DNA from: Brochothrix thermosphacta DSM 20171 = FSL F6-1036
GTDB lineage: Bacteria; Bacillota; Bacilli; Lactobacillales; Listeriaceae
DNA length: 64,000 bases
Reading direction: 5' to 3'
Assembly (NCBI RefSeq): GCF_036884295.1
Contig: NZ_CP145608.1
Coordinates: forward strand, 2,314,285 to 2,378,284
The stretch's first letter is position 1, and every line of letters starts with the position of its first letter. The translations under genes were made by a program, and so were the position numbers. Positions 1 to 7,293 of this stretch are shown one piece after another. A model generated the notes under the pieces. That model was not told where the DNA came from, did no database searches, and worked only from the letters and a program-made list of their open reading frames with translations.

Positions 1-526
1 GCATATCCACACGTAATTTCGCGTCTAAATTAGAAAGTGGTTCATCCATTAAAAGCACACTGGGTTCAATAACAATTGCGCGTGCAAGCGCAATACGTTG
101 TTGTTGTCCACCCGAAAGGTTTTCCGGTAACCGGTCTTTAAATTGGGAAATTTGCACGACATCCATCATTGTAGCTACTTTCTTTTCGATGTCGGCTTTT
201 GACAGCTTTATTTTACGATTTTCTAAACCGAAAGTGATGTTTTTCTTCACTGTTAAATGTGGGAAAATAGCATAGTTTTGAAATACCATCCCGATATTAC
301 GATCTTGTGGTGAACTCGCGTTAATGGCTTTCTTATTAAAACATATTTCACCACCTTCAATACTATTAAAGCCCGCTACCATGCGTAGTAAAGTTGTTTT
401 GCCACACCCTGACGGTCCTAGTAAGGTGAAAAATTCTGATGGTTGTACTCGTAATGACAGTGCCGGAATAACCGTATTGTCTCCATACTTTTTGATTACT
501 TTTTCAAATGTGATTTCAGTGCTCAT
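1..526 (-). CDS. ABC transporter ATP-binding protein, Fe3+/phosphonate-type (3' end outside window)
   Basis: Reading leftward from an ATG at 526 the frame stays open to the window edge, about 175 residues. Visible ATPase motifs are Walker A (GPSGCGKTT), a Q-loop (MVFQNYAIFPH), the signature LSGGQQQRIALARA and Walker B (VLLMDEPLSNLDAKLR). The LSNLDAKLR wording is typical of the CUT/FbpC/PotA group that energises iron(III), polyamine, sugar or aminoethylphosphonate uptake. The RBS AGGAGT lies 7 bases before ATG. It follows the binding-protein gene on the same strand, so the two probably belong to one importer whose permease lies outside the window or elsewhere. The substrate is inferred only from the neighbour. 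Confidence 0.88.
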   Translation of the reverse strand, partial: MSTEITFEKVIKKYGDNTVIPALSLRVQPSEFFTLLGPSGCGKTTLLRMVAGFNSIEGGEICFNKKAINASSPQDRNIGMVFQNYAIFPHLTVKKNITFGLENRKIKLSKADIEKKVATMMDVVQISQFKDRLPENLSGGQQQRIALARAIVIEPSVLLMDEPLSNLDAKLRVDM

Positions 527-610
527 TTTTAGCAACTCCTTTAGGACTGTTTGATTGATATAAAACGGCCCATTACCCCCCATGTTATCCGAAAGTAACA
601 GACCCTTGTG

Positions 611-1645
611 TTATTGCTTTTTAGTGAATAATTCTGTATATTCTTTCACGATTTTATCCTTGTTTTTTTGAACATAATCTTCATCTTCTTCAAGTGTTTT
701 AATATCTTTCATCGGTGTCATATGGTCACCTAATTTTGCATCTTTACGAAGAGGACGATTGGTTAAATCATTCCCAAAGACATCTTGTGCCTCTTTTGAA
801 GTCATAAAATCAACAAATTTTTCTGCGTTCTCTTTGTGTTTAGCATTTTTAATAATACCTAATGAGGCATCTAAATAAACGGAACCTTCTTTAGGATAAA
901 CAACTTTCACGGGCGCACCATCACGCACATAACTTGCTGATGGATCTTCATATGTTAACCCCACAGCAAACTCCCCATCAGCCACTCCTTTATGAACTGC
1001 TCCCGATCCATTAGCAACTTTACCATCAAGATTTCCAATTAATTTACCCACATAATCCCAACCTTTTTGTGAGTTATAATCACCGCCAACTGCTAATAAC
1101 ATGTTTGTTAACTGTGCAAAAGCTGAACTTGAGCTTGCTGGATCTGCTGCCGCAATTTTACCTTTTAATTTAGGGTTTAATAAATCTTCATAACTTTCGA
1201 CCTTAATATCGCCGATTAAGTCAGTATTAACAAGGATATTACTACCATCTGTAATATAAGGTGTAAGTACGCCATCAATATTTTGATGACCCGTTAACAT
1301 TTCTTTATCATTCTTAGACGTGTATTTTTCAAACAAGTCTTCATTTGTTAGTTTCGACTTATTCAAACCGCCAAACATCACATCTGCATAGGGTTTATCT
1401 TTTTCAGATGAAATACGTTTTAAAAGTTCTCCCGTTCCTGCAGATACCAATTCGACTTTAATCCCTGTTTCATCCTCAAACATCGGAATTAACGTGTTCA
1501 CGATATTTTCACTGTTAGGCGAATAAACAACCAATGTATTATCTTTTTTGGAATCCTTATTTTTTGCTGAATCACCATTTCCACATGCTGCTAATAGTGT
1601 GACGAGTACTAATGAAAGAACCACTACACTTGCGATTTTCTTCAT
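611..1645 (-). CDS. Extracellular solute-binding lipoprotein (family 1, Fe3+/FbpA-like)
   Basis: A 344-residue lipoprotein with a signal peptide ending in a lipobox (LLAAC, Cys21), followed by a Ser/Lys/Asp-rich linker. The mature part reads like iron(III)- or 2-aminoethylphosphonate-binding proteins: LVVYSPNSENIVNTLIPMFE near the start, ADVMFGG around residues 87-93, and LTYEDPSASYV with a C-terminal FVDFMTSKEAQDVFG. It should capture substrate outside the membrane and deliver it to an ABC permease energised by the ATPase just downstream. A cre-like box and a direct repeat precede it, suggesting catabolite and specific control. Fe3+ is the common assignment for the family but the ligand cannot be read from sequence. 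Confidence 0.85.
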   Translation of the reverse strand: MKKIASVVVLSLVLVTLLAACGNGDSAKNKDSKKDNTLVVYSPNSENIVNTLIPMFEDETGIKVELVSAGTGELLKRISSEKDKPYADVMFGGLNKSKLTNEDLFEKYTSKNDKEMLTGHQNIDGVLTPYITDGSNILVNTDLIGDIKVESYEDLLNPKLKGKIAAADPASSSSAFAQLTNMLLAVGGDYNSQKGWDYVGKLIGNLDGKVANGSGAVHKGVADGEFAVGLTYEDPSASYVRDGAPVKVVYPKEGSVYLDASLGIIKNAKHKENAEKFVDFMTSKEAQDVFGNDLTNRPLRKDAKLGDHMTPMKDIKTLEEDEDYVQKNKDKIVKEYTELFTKKQ

Positions 1646-1688
1646 TTTAAAGCCCCCTTATATTTTATTAAACCAAGCATATCACAGG

Positions 1689-1702
1689 TTAAAGCGCTTA
1701 CA
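1689..1702 (-). promoter_or_regulatory. Candidate catabolite-responsive element (cre)
   Basis: On the minus strand the site reads TGTAAGCGCTTTAA, matching 13 of 14 positions of the CcpA consensus TGWAARCGYTWNCW. It lies 44 bp upstream of the binding-protein start codon, where CcpA binding would block or modulate transcription of the ABC uptake operon. It could also affect the divergent NhaC gene. The assignment is by consensus only. Confidence 0.55.
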
Positions 1703-1705
1703 ATG

Positions 1706-1738
1706 CTAAAATAGAACACTTTTGTCTAAAATAGAACA
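1706..1738. repeat. Two 13-bp direct repeats spaced 20 bp, candidate operator
   Basis: CTAAAATAGAACA occurs at 1706-1718 and exactly again at 1726-1738, so the copies are 20 bp (about two helical turns) apart. They sit in the divergent intergenic region upstream of the binding-protein gene, beside the cre-like box. Same-face direct repeats are typical of activator binding, for example response regulators or AraC-type proteins. The binding protein is unknown. Confidence 0.5.
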
Positions 1739-1790
1739 ACTTATATTCTTTTTTATTTTTCTGTTTAAGATACTCATAAGCCCCAAGCCA

Positions 1791-1819
1791 TTGACAATTA
1801 GCACCATCGATGGTATTAT
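1791..1819 (+). promoter_or_regulatory. Sigma-A promoter of the NhaC gene
   Basis: TTGACA at 1791-1796, a 17-bp spacer and TATTAT at 1814-1819 form a near-consensus vegetative promoter. Transcription would start near 1826, giving a leader of about 55 nt. In that leader an imperfect inverted repeat (TTAACGC...GCGTGTTA, about 1832-1851) could be an operator. Confidence 0.7.
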
Positions 1820-1881
1820 TCACTTATAGTTTAACGCGGTAAAGCGTGTTAGAGATGAAAATTTAAAGGGGTTCTTTTACA

Positions 1882-3255
1882 ATGTCAAATTCAAAACAAA
1901 AAAATATTCTCGAAGTTTTAATTATATTAGCGCTTATTCTCGCTATTTTAGGATTCAGTGTCATCAAATTAGGACTAGCGCCACAAGTACCCATTATGGC
2001 TGCGATTGCTCTGTTAATTTTATGGGGTAAAATGCATCGCGAATCGTGGCACTTAATTCATCAAGGCATTACGAAAGGGATTTCGACAGGCCTCATTCCA
2101 ATGATTATTTTCATTCTAATTGGGGCTTTGATTGGGGTATGGATTGCCGCAGGAATTATTCCATCAATGATGGTACTCGGATTTGAAATCGTTAATCCGC
2201 ACATCTTTATTCCCTCTGTATTCGTTATTTGTTCAGTCGTTGGTGTTGCAGTTGGGAGTGCTTTTACAGTTACTTCTACCGTCGGAATTGCCTTTTTAGG
2301 TATCGGCCTATCAATGGGTTTTTCACCTGCATTAATCGCAGGTGCTGTTATCTCAGGTGCCGTATTTGGTGATAAAATGTCACCCTTGTCTGATAGTACT
2401 AACCTTTCAGCAGCAATTGCAGAAGTAGATTTATTCCTTCACATTCGTAACTTAATGTGGACGACAATTCCCGCTTTCTTTATTGCCTTGATTGGCTTTG
2501 CTATCTTAGGAACAAACAGCCAAGAAGTGCCTCTTGAAAAAATAACTGAAATTTCACAGTTGTTACAATCACAATTTACAATCAGTTGGTGGTCCGCTGT
2601 GCCGGTTATTTTGATCTTTGTCTGTGCACAAATCAAATTACCTGCAATACCGACACTCTTCATTTCAATTACTGTAGGTATTATCATGTTACTTGCTACC
2701 AAAACAAACGTTAACATTAAAGAAGTGGCAGATATCATCCAAAACGGTTATGTTTCTAAAACAGACAACGCTACAATTGACACGCTCTTAACGCATGGCG
2801 GGATTCAAAGTATGATGTGGTCGATTTCATTAATCATTCTAGCGTTAGCACTCGGTGGTCTTTTGGTTGAACTAGGTGTTATTAGCACCTTGATGAATCT
2901 CCTTGTCCGCCAATTAAACACACGTGGAAAACTCATTTTAACAACTGCTCTGAGCTGTATTGGTATTAACTTATTAGTCGGAGAACAATACTTATCGATT
3001 ATTTTACCTGGTAATGCCTTTAAAGAACAATACGCAGTGAATGGTTTACATCCATTAGCACTCTCTCGCGTTTTAGAAGATTCTGGCGCTGTAGTGAACT
3101 CTTTGGTCCCTTGGAGCGTTAGTGGTGTCTTTATGGCTGCTACACTCGGTGTTCCCACGTTAGATTACTTACCTTTTGCCTTCTTCTGTTTGCTTTGCCC
3201 TATCATCACTGTGATCGCTGGCTTCACAAACATTGGTATTAAGAAATTAGCTTAA
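1882..3255 (+). CDS. NhaC-family Na+/H+ antiporter
   Basis: A 457-residue polytopic membrane protein with about eleven hydrophobic segments. The region around residues 160-185 (AVFGDKMSPLSDSTNLSAA) carries the GD.xSPxSDxT signature of the NhaC family, and the C-terminal half has a second copy of the fold (ALGGLLVELGV, LVGEQYLSIILPG, SRVLEDSGAVVNSLVPWS). It should exchange Na+ for H+; some relatives (MleN) exchange malate/Na+ for lactate/H+, so the exact substrate is open. Monocistronic: own promoter, RBS AAAGGGG before ATG and a terminator right after the stop. No neighbouring malolactic genes support the MleN role. Confidence 0.88.
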   Translation: MSNSKQKNILEVLIILALILAILGFSVIKLGLAPQVPIMAAIALLILWGKMHRESWHLIHQGITKGISTGLIPMIIFILIGALIGVWIAAGIIPSMMVLGFEIVNPHIFIPSVFVICSVVGVAVGSAFTVTSTVGIAFLGIGLSMGFSPALIAGAVISGAVFGDKMSPLSDSTNLSAAIAEVDLFLHIRNLMWTTIPAFFIALIGFAILGTNSQEVPLEKITEISQLLQSQFTISWWSAVPVILIFVCAQIKLPAIPTLFISITVGIIMLLATKTNVNIKEVADIIQNGYVSKTDNATIDTLLTHGGIQSMMWSISLIILALALGGLLVELGVISTLMNLLVRQLNTRGKLILTTALSCIGINLLVGEQYLSIILPGNAFKEQYAVNGLHPLALSRVLEDSGAVVNSLVPWSVSGVFMAATLGVPTLDYLPFAFFCLLCPIITVIAGFTNIGIKKLA

Positions 3256-3263
3256 ATAGTCAT

Positions 3264-3317
3264 AAAAAAAGTAGCAGCAGTGAATGAATCATCATTCGCT
3301 ACCGCTACTTTTTATTT
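3264..3317 (+). terminator. Rho-independent terminator after NhaC gene
   Basis: AAAAAGTAGC at 3266-3275 pairs with GCTACTTTTT at 3304-3313, and inner AGTGAATGA pairs with TCATTCGCT. T-rich DNA follows. A-rich DNA on the other side means it may also end transcripts coming from ada. Confidence 0.75.
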
Positions 3318-3429
3318 TGTCATTTACGAAACCGCTAAGCGATTAAACCTACTCCAATTTTTGGAATGACTCAGGTGTAACAACACATATTGCTGTTTGT
3401 CTCCTGTATAAAAGGGATGATCCTGCGAC

Positions 3430-4488
3430 TCAGGCCTTTCTTGTATTTTCTTCATTGCGCAACAACCATTTCTTCCGTTCAACACCACCACCATATCCAC
3501 CCATTTCACCATTGCTTTGAATGACGCGATGACAAGGGATTAAAAGGGAAATTTGATTGGCACCATTCGCTCGAGCAACTGCACGTGCCGCTTTATCGTT
3601 ACCTAATTGTTGTGCCAATGCCTTGTAACTTGTAGTGGTACCACTAGGAATCGTTCGTAATAAAGCCCAAACAGTTCTTTCAAATGGCGTACCTATTTCG
3701 GCCGCTATCGGCGTTTCGAACGCTGATAGTTCACCGTTAAAATACTGATTCAACTCCTGTTCAAGTCTCTCCAATAAAAGATTTGTTCCTGGTACGATGG
3801 CAACGGTTTGCCGTTTTCGTAGCTTTTCAATCTCTTTTTCCAACCCCCGACGGTCAACAAACTCCAATAAGTAAAGCGCCTCGTCATTTGCAATCGCCAA
3901 CATGGGTCCTAATTTAGTTTCAATCCAACAAGCACTTAACAAGCGGATGTCTTTATTTTTCTGGGGCACAATTCCCATCGTACGTGTAAAAGCATCACGA
4001 AAACCATTGCTTGATTCAAAGCTGCTGTCCAGTTGTGCATCGATTAAACGCGTACCTTTACGAATGGAATGGAAGGCTAGTCCTAAACGGCGTGCTCGAG
4101 CATATTCAATAAAAGTCATTCCAAATTGTTTTTTAAATTGACGGCGTGCTGTGTTTGGGCTAATTGTGAGTTCATCAAAATCTCGATCCGTCCATTTTTT
4201 CTCAGGATTTGCCTCTATACTCGCAACAAGCTCTTTCACTTCAGGTGATAAACCACTTGGTGTATTACGCGGCTGACATCGTTTACACGGCCGATAAGAA
4301 GCAAGCGTTGCTTCTTGGGCTGTATCAAAAAACTCACAGTTTTCTTCCTTTGGCTTACGCGCGGGACAAGTCGGTCGGCAAAAAACACCTGTTGTTTTTA
4401 CACCGACATAAAAAATACCTTCATAATGCGAATTTTTTTCAATTAACATTTTATAGTAGACCTTTTTTGTTTGCTCATCTTGAATCAT
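3430..4488 (-). CDS. ada: Ada: methylphosphotriester/O6-methylguanine-DNA methyltransferase and transcriptional activator
   Basis: A 352-residue fusion of three parts, the length of E. coli Ada. The N-terminal AdaA domain has four zinc cysteines (Cys37 and Cys41 in VFCRPTCPA, Cys68 and Cys71 in RPCKRC); the first is the expected acceptor for methylphosphotriesters. An AraC-type HTH follows at about 90-185. The C-terminal AGT domain has the acceptor motif IPCHRVI and the preceding TTSYKALA. It repairs alkylated DNA and, once methylated, activates its regulon. The ATG at 4488 is chosen because GGGGGAAG lies 5 bases upstream and it overlaps the TGA of the preceding gene by one base (TGATG), implying translational coupling. 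Confidence 0.92.
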   Translation of the reverse strand: MIQDEQTKKVYYKMLIEKNSHYEGIFYVGVKTTGVFCRPTCPARKPKEENCEFFDTAQEATLASYRPCKRCQPRNTPSGLSPEVKELVASIEANPEKKWTDRDFDELTISPNTARRQFKKQFGMTFIEYARARRLGLAFHSIRKGTRLIDAQLDSSFESSNGFRDAFTRTMGIVPQKNKDIRLLSACWIETKLGPMLAIANDEALYLLEFVDRRGLEKEIEKLRKRQTVAIVPGTNLLLERLEQELNQYFNGELSAFETPIAAEIGTPFERTVWALLRTIPSGTTTSYKALAQQLGNDKAARAVARANGANQISLLIPCHRVIQSNGEMGGYGGGVERKKWLLRNEENTRKA

Positions 4489-5231
4489 CACATCTTCCCC
4501 CACTCATTGATTGAATCAGCAAAAGCCTCTTTCTGACTAAGATAAATGCTCGGCCCATAACTTATTCGACTAACGCCTATCGCTTGATATTCTGCTAATG
4601 AAACGCTGTTATTCGTTATCATTATATTAACAGGTACCGGTGCTTTTTTCACGAATTCAGCCAACAATGTTAAATCTGTTAAACCCGGTATAAAAATACC
4701 ATTTGCACCATTATCGGCGTAAATTAAAGCGCGCTCTAATGCAGTCGCTACTAACTCCTTTGTTTCCTTACCAGCCTCTAAAAAGACATCTGTACGTGCA
4801 TTTATAAAGACTGGCCGTTTTGCTTTTTTAGCTACCGTTGAGACAATTTCCAGACGCTTGGCTTGCTCAGATACTGTATATAAGCCTTTTTCAGGGTGGC
4901 GGTCTTCAAAATTAATTCCTGCTACACCTGTTGCCATTACTTGTGCTGCATGCGCTTCTAACTTAGCCAGTGATTCGGCATATAAACCTTCAACATCTAC
5001 TGACACAGGTATGTTCACGCTAGCGACTAAGCGCTTGGTCATCCAAACTAATTGCTCAAAAGGGAGCTGTTCACCATCTTCATAGCCCCACGCGTTTGCA
5101 ATCGCATAACTACTTGTAGCGACTGCTTGTGCACCCCTTTCACTGATGACTTGTGCTGACACGACATCCCAACAATTGTGCAAGATTAACGGTTGTGCTT
5201 GGTGATGTGCTTCAAAAAAGGTTGATTTCAT
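4488..5231 (-). CDS. Isocitrate lyase/PEP mutase superfamily protein
   Basis: About 247 residues of the ICL/PEPM TIM-barrel superfamily: ILHNCWDVVSAQ at the start, PVSVDVEGLY and GVAGINFEDR as Mg2+/substrate segments, then VFINARTDVFL. These enzymes make or break C-C or P-C bonds of alpha-keto or 2-hydroxy acids; this small subgroup has no settled substrate. It lacks the catalytic Cys loop (KKCGH) of true isocitrate lyase. ATG 5231 (GGGGA, spacing 6) fits the family length; ATG 5249 with AGGAAG upstream is an alternative. It is the promoter-proximal gene of a coupled pair with ada, which is odd for a metabolic enzyme and hints at a role linked to alkylation stress. Confidence 0.8.
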   Translation of the reverse strand: MKSTFFEAHHQAQPLILHNCWDVVSAQVISERGAQAVATSSYAIANAWGYEDGEQLPFEQLVWMTKRLVASVNIPVSVDVEGLYAESLAKLEAHAAQVMATGVAGINFEDRHPEKGLYTVSEQAKRLEIVSTVAKKAKRPVFINARTDVFLEAGKETKELVATALERALIYADNGANGIFIPGLTDLTLLAEFVKKAPVPVNIMITNNSVSLAEYQAIGVSRISYGPSIYLSQKEAFADSINEWGKM

Positions 5232-5509
5232 TATGATTCCCCATTTCATTTTTAGTCTTCCTGTATCATAATTTATTTCGCTACACCACATACCCACAAA
5301 ATTAACAGCAATATTTAAGGTGTTTTTAGAGGGACATAAAATTAAAAATCAACCGCTGTTAACCTCGTGCTATCATAGGTTGACTAGCTATCTGTCTTAT
5401 GCGATTACGGCTTCAAAATTTTTGCCCACGATTTACTATGTTACACTTGATATGTGAGGGAAACCTGACAGACTCCAAAAATACTGAACTTAGGGAAGAA
5501 GTAATCATC

Positions 5510-6505
5510 GTGAAAAAAACGATTGGATTTATTATCAGCCATAAGGAAAATGAACATCGCTTGGCATTATTACCAACAGATTTCATTAAGATAAAGAACC
5601 CATCGTATTTATTTTTTGAAGAGAATTACGGCGCCTATTTAAATATAAGTGATCAACAATATCGTGATGTTGGTGCCCAGATTGTCTCTCGAGAGATGGC
5701 ACTGCAACAAGATATCATCTGTGAACCTAAATTAGGTGATGCAGATTTTTTACACACTCTAAAACCACACCAAACATTGTTTGGTTGGATACACGCTGAG
5801 CAAAACAAGCAATTATCGCAACTGCTCATTGCCAAAGAACTGAAAGTCTTTGCTTGGGAAGAAATGTTCCATCTTAACCGCCACCTCTTTTGGCGGAACA
5901 ACGAACTAGCTGGTGAGGCAGCAGTACTTCATGCTTATTTATTACATGGTTGCCTCCCCTACGAAACCAAAGTAGCTGTGATTGGACGCGGCAATGTCGC
6001 AAATGGTGCTGTTAAAATTCTTCAACGTCTAGGTGCTGAAGTAACAGTCTATAAGCGTAATCAAGAGCTATTATTGCATGAAGAACTTGGTGAATTTGAC
6101 GTGATCGTTAATGCCCTTTTATGGGATAACGCTCGTAAGGATTACCTTATCACACGTGCTGATTTGAAAAGAATGAAATCCAACGCACTTATTATCGATG
6201 TAAGTAGCGATTATGATGGTGCGATTGAAAGCTCACATCCAACTTCTTTAGAAGAACCGACATTCACTGTTGAAAATATTTGCCACTATGCCGTAGACCA
6301 TACCCCTAGTATGCTCTACCGTACATCGACGCAAAGTATTTCAACTGTCATTGCACCCTTTTTGGATGATTTAATTACGGGAACAAGTAATCCTATTTTA
6401 GCTAAGGCCGAAATTTTACGTAACCCAGCGAGTAAGACTGTTAAAATCCATAAAATTAAACCACGTATTGCTGATAGCGGCAATGTATCGAGTAATAAAA
6501 AATAA
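5510..6505 (+). CDS. ceo: N5-(carboxyethyl)ornithine synthase-like dehydrogenase
   Basis: 331 residues in the alanine dehydrogenase/PNT fold, close to the Lactococcus lactis carboxyethylornithine synthase (about 313 aa). Visible are the N-terminal GFIISHKENEHRLALLP, EENYGAYLNISDQQYRDVGA, LFGWIHAEQN, and a Rossmann NAD(P) site AVIGRGNVANGAVKILQRLG around residues 170-190. The L. lactis enzyme reductively condenses pyruvate with the side-chain amine of ornithine or lysine using NADPH. A GTG at 5510 is taken as start because GGGAAGAA lies 8-10 bases before it and it aligns with the family N-terminus. An upstream in-frame ATG at 5399 lacks an RBS. Monocistronic. Confidence 0.8.
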   Translation: MKKTIGFIISHKENEHRLALLPTDFIKIKNPSYLFFEENYGAYLNISDQQYRDVGAQIVSREMALQQDIICEPKLGDADFLHTLKPHQTLFGWIHAEQNKQLSQLLIAKELKVFAWEEMFHLNRHLFWRNNELAGEAAVLHAYLLHGCLPYETKVAVIGRGNVANGAVKILQRLGAEVTVYKRNQELLLHEELGEFDVIVNALLWDNARKDYLITRADLKRMKSNALIIDVSSDYDGAIESSHPTSLEEPTFTVENICHYAVDHTPSMLYRTSTQSISTVIAPFLDDLITGTSNPILAKAEILRNPASKTVKIHKIKPRIADSGNVSSNKK

Positions 6506-6507
6506 AT

Positions 6508-6558
6508 AAAAGCACTCCTCTTTCATTCGAACTGAATTTAAGCAGAAGTGTTTTTTTT
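6508..6558 (+). terminator. Probable terminator after ceo
   Basis: AAAGCACT pairs imperfectly with AGTG-TTT around 6508-6516 and 6547-6553, followed by a run of eight T. The loop is long and the stem short, so the call is tentative, but position and T-run fit. Confidence 0.45.
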
Positions 6559-6673
6559 ATGGGGACATTTCGCGGCAGCTGACTGGTCAACTAACATAAA
6601 AATTCATCGCAATATCATCCCCTTCATTAGTAGTTACACTCTCTTATTTTCTAGCTACTTTCAAAATCACAAA

Positions 6674-7293
6674 AAAACACTATCCTGACAAACTGCGTCA
6701 AAACAGTGTTTCCTCCAATTCAGGCGCAATAGCGATGTTGAGATAGTAGGCACGACAAGTGAATGACGGTGCGCATACCTCAGTACGCAATCCCGAATGA
6801 ACGAGAAGTAACGCCCTAGATTAGTATCGCTATTGTGTCTGAAAATGCTTTTATTTGTATCTAGTATTTCAAGCCATAACTTCCAAAATTTCAAAAACAC
6901 TATCCTGACAAACTGCGTCAAAATAGTGTTTTATCAAATTCAGGCGCAATAGCGATGTTGAGATACTAGGCACGACAAGTGAATGACGGTGCGCGTACCT
7001 CAGTACGCAATCCCGAATGAACGAGAAGTAACGCCCTAGATTAGTATCGCTATTGTGTCTGAAAATGCTTTTATTTGTATCTAGCATTCCAAGCCATAAC
7101 TTCCAAAATTTCAAAAACACTATCCTGACAAACTGCGTCAAAATAGTGTTTTATCAAATTCAGGCGCAATAGCGATGTTGAGATAGTAGGCACGACAAGT
7201 GAATGACGGTGCGCGTACCTCAGTACGCAATCCCAAATGAACGAGAAGTAACGCCCTAGATTAGTATCGCTATTGTGTCAGAAAATGCTTTTA
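6674..7293. repeat. Three tandem copies of a 220-bp structured repeat
   Basis: The unit beginning AAAACACTATCCTGAC recurs at 6674, 6894 and 7114, an exact period of 220 bp, with only scattered substitutions. The third copy is cut short after about 180 bp. Each unit has (i) a 10-bp hairpin AAAACACTAT/ATAGTGTTTT (for example 6894-6932), (ii) a 121-nt element at 6721-6841, 6941-7061 and 7161-7281 with long inverted arms (CAGGCGCAATAGCGAT...ATCGCTATTGTGTCTG), and (iii) a small GCGTAC-CTCA-GTACGC hairpin inside it. Frames across the repeat look like chance. The copies lie between the convergent ceo and MMPL genes, and the MMPL stop codon falls inside the last repeat bases. Confidence 0.9.

Noticed and set aside
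324-554. 76-codon plus-strand frame
   Set aside because: Antisense to the ATP-binding protein gene, whose Walker motifs are clear on the other strand.
3324-3512. 62-codon minus-strand frame beyond the 3' end of ada
   Set aside because: It overlaps the ada 3' end in another frame and has no RBS or family pattern.
5345-5400. Terminator or operator hairpin TCAACC...GGTTGA before ceo
   Set aside because: Arms are short with a 27-base loop and no T-run; a smaller AACCT-N12-AGGTT pair overlaps it. Too weak to call.
6721-6841. MITE with terminal inverted repeats
   Set aside because: No target-site duplication is seen, and the units repeat at a fixed 220-bp period including DNA outside the arms. 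The arm mismatches are G-U compatible, which favours an RNA structure. Not excluded fully.
6667-7141. Two similar open frames of 84 and 90 codons on the minus strand
   Set aside because: They are the same frame through consecutive 220-bp repeat units, lack an RBS and run through the hairpins; explained by the repeat being open by chance.
6674-7293. CRISPR array
   Set aside because: The whole 220-bp unit is conserved; there are no short repeats with variable spacers and no cas genes.
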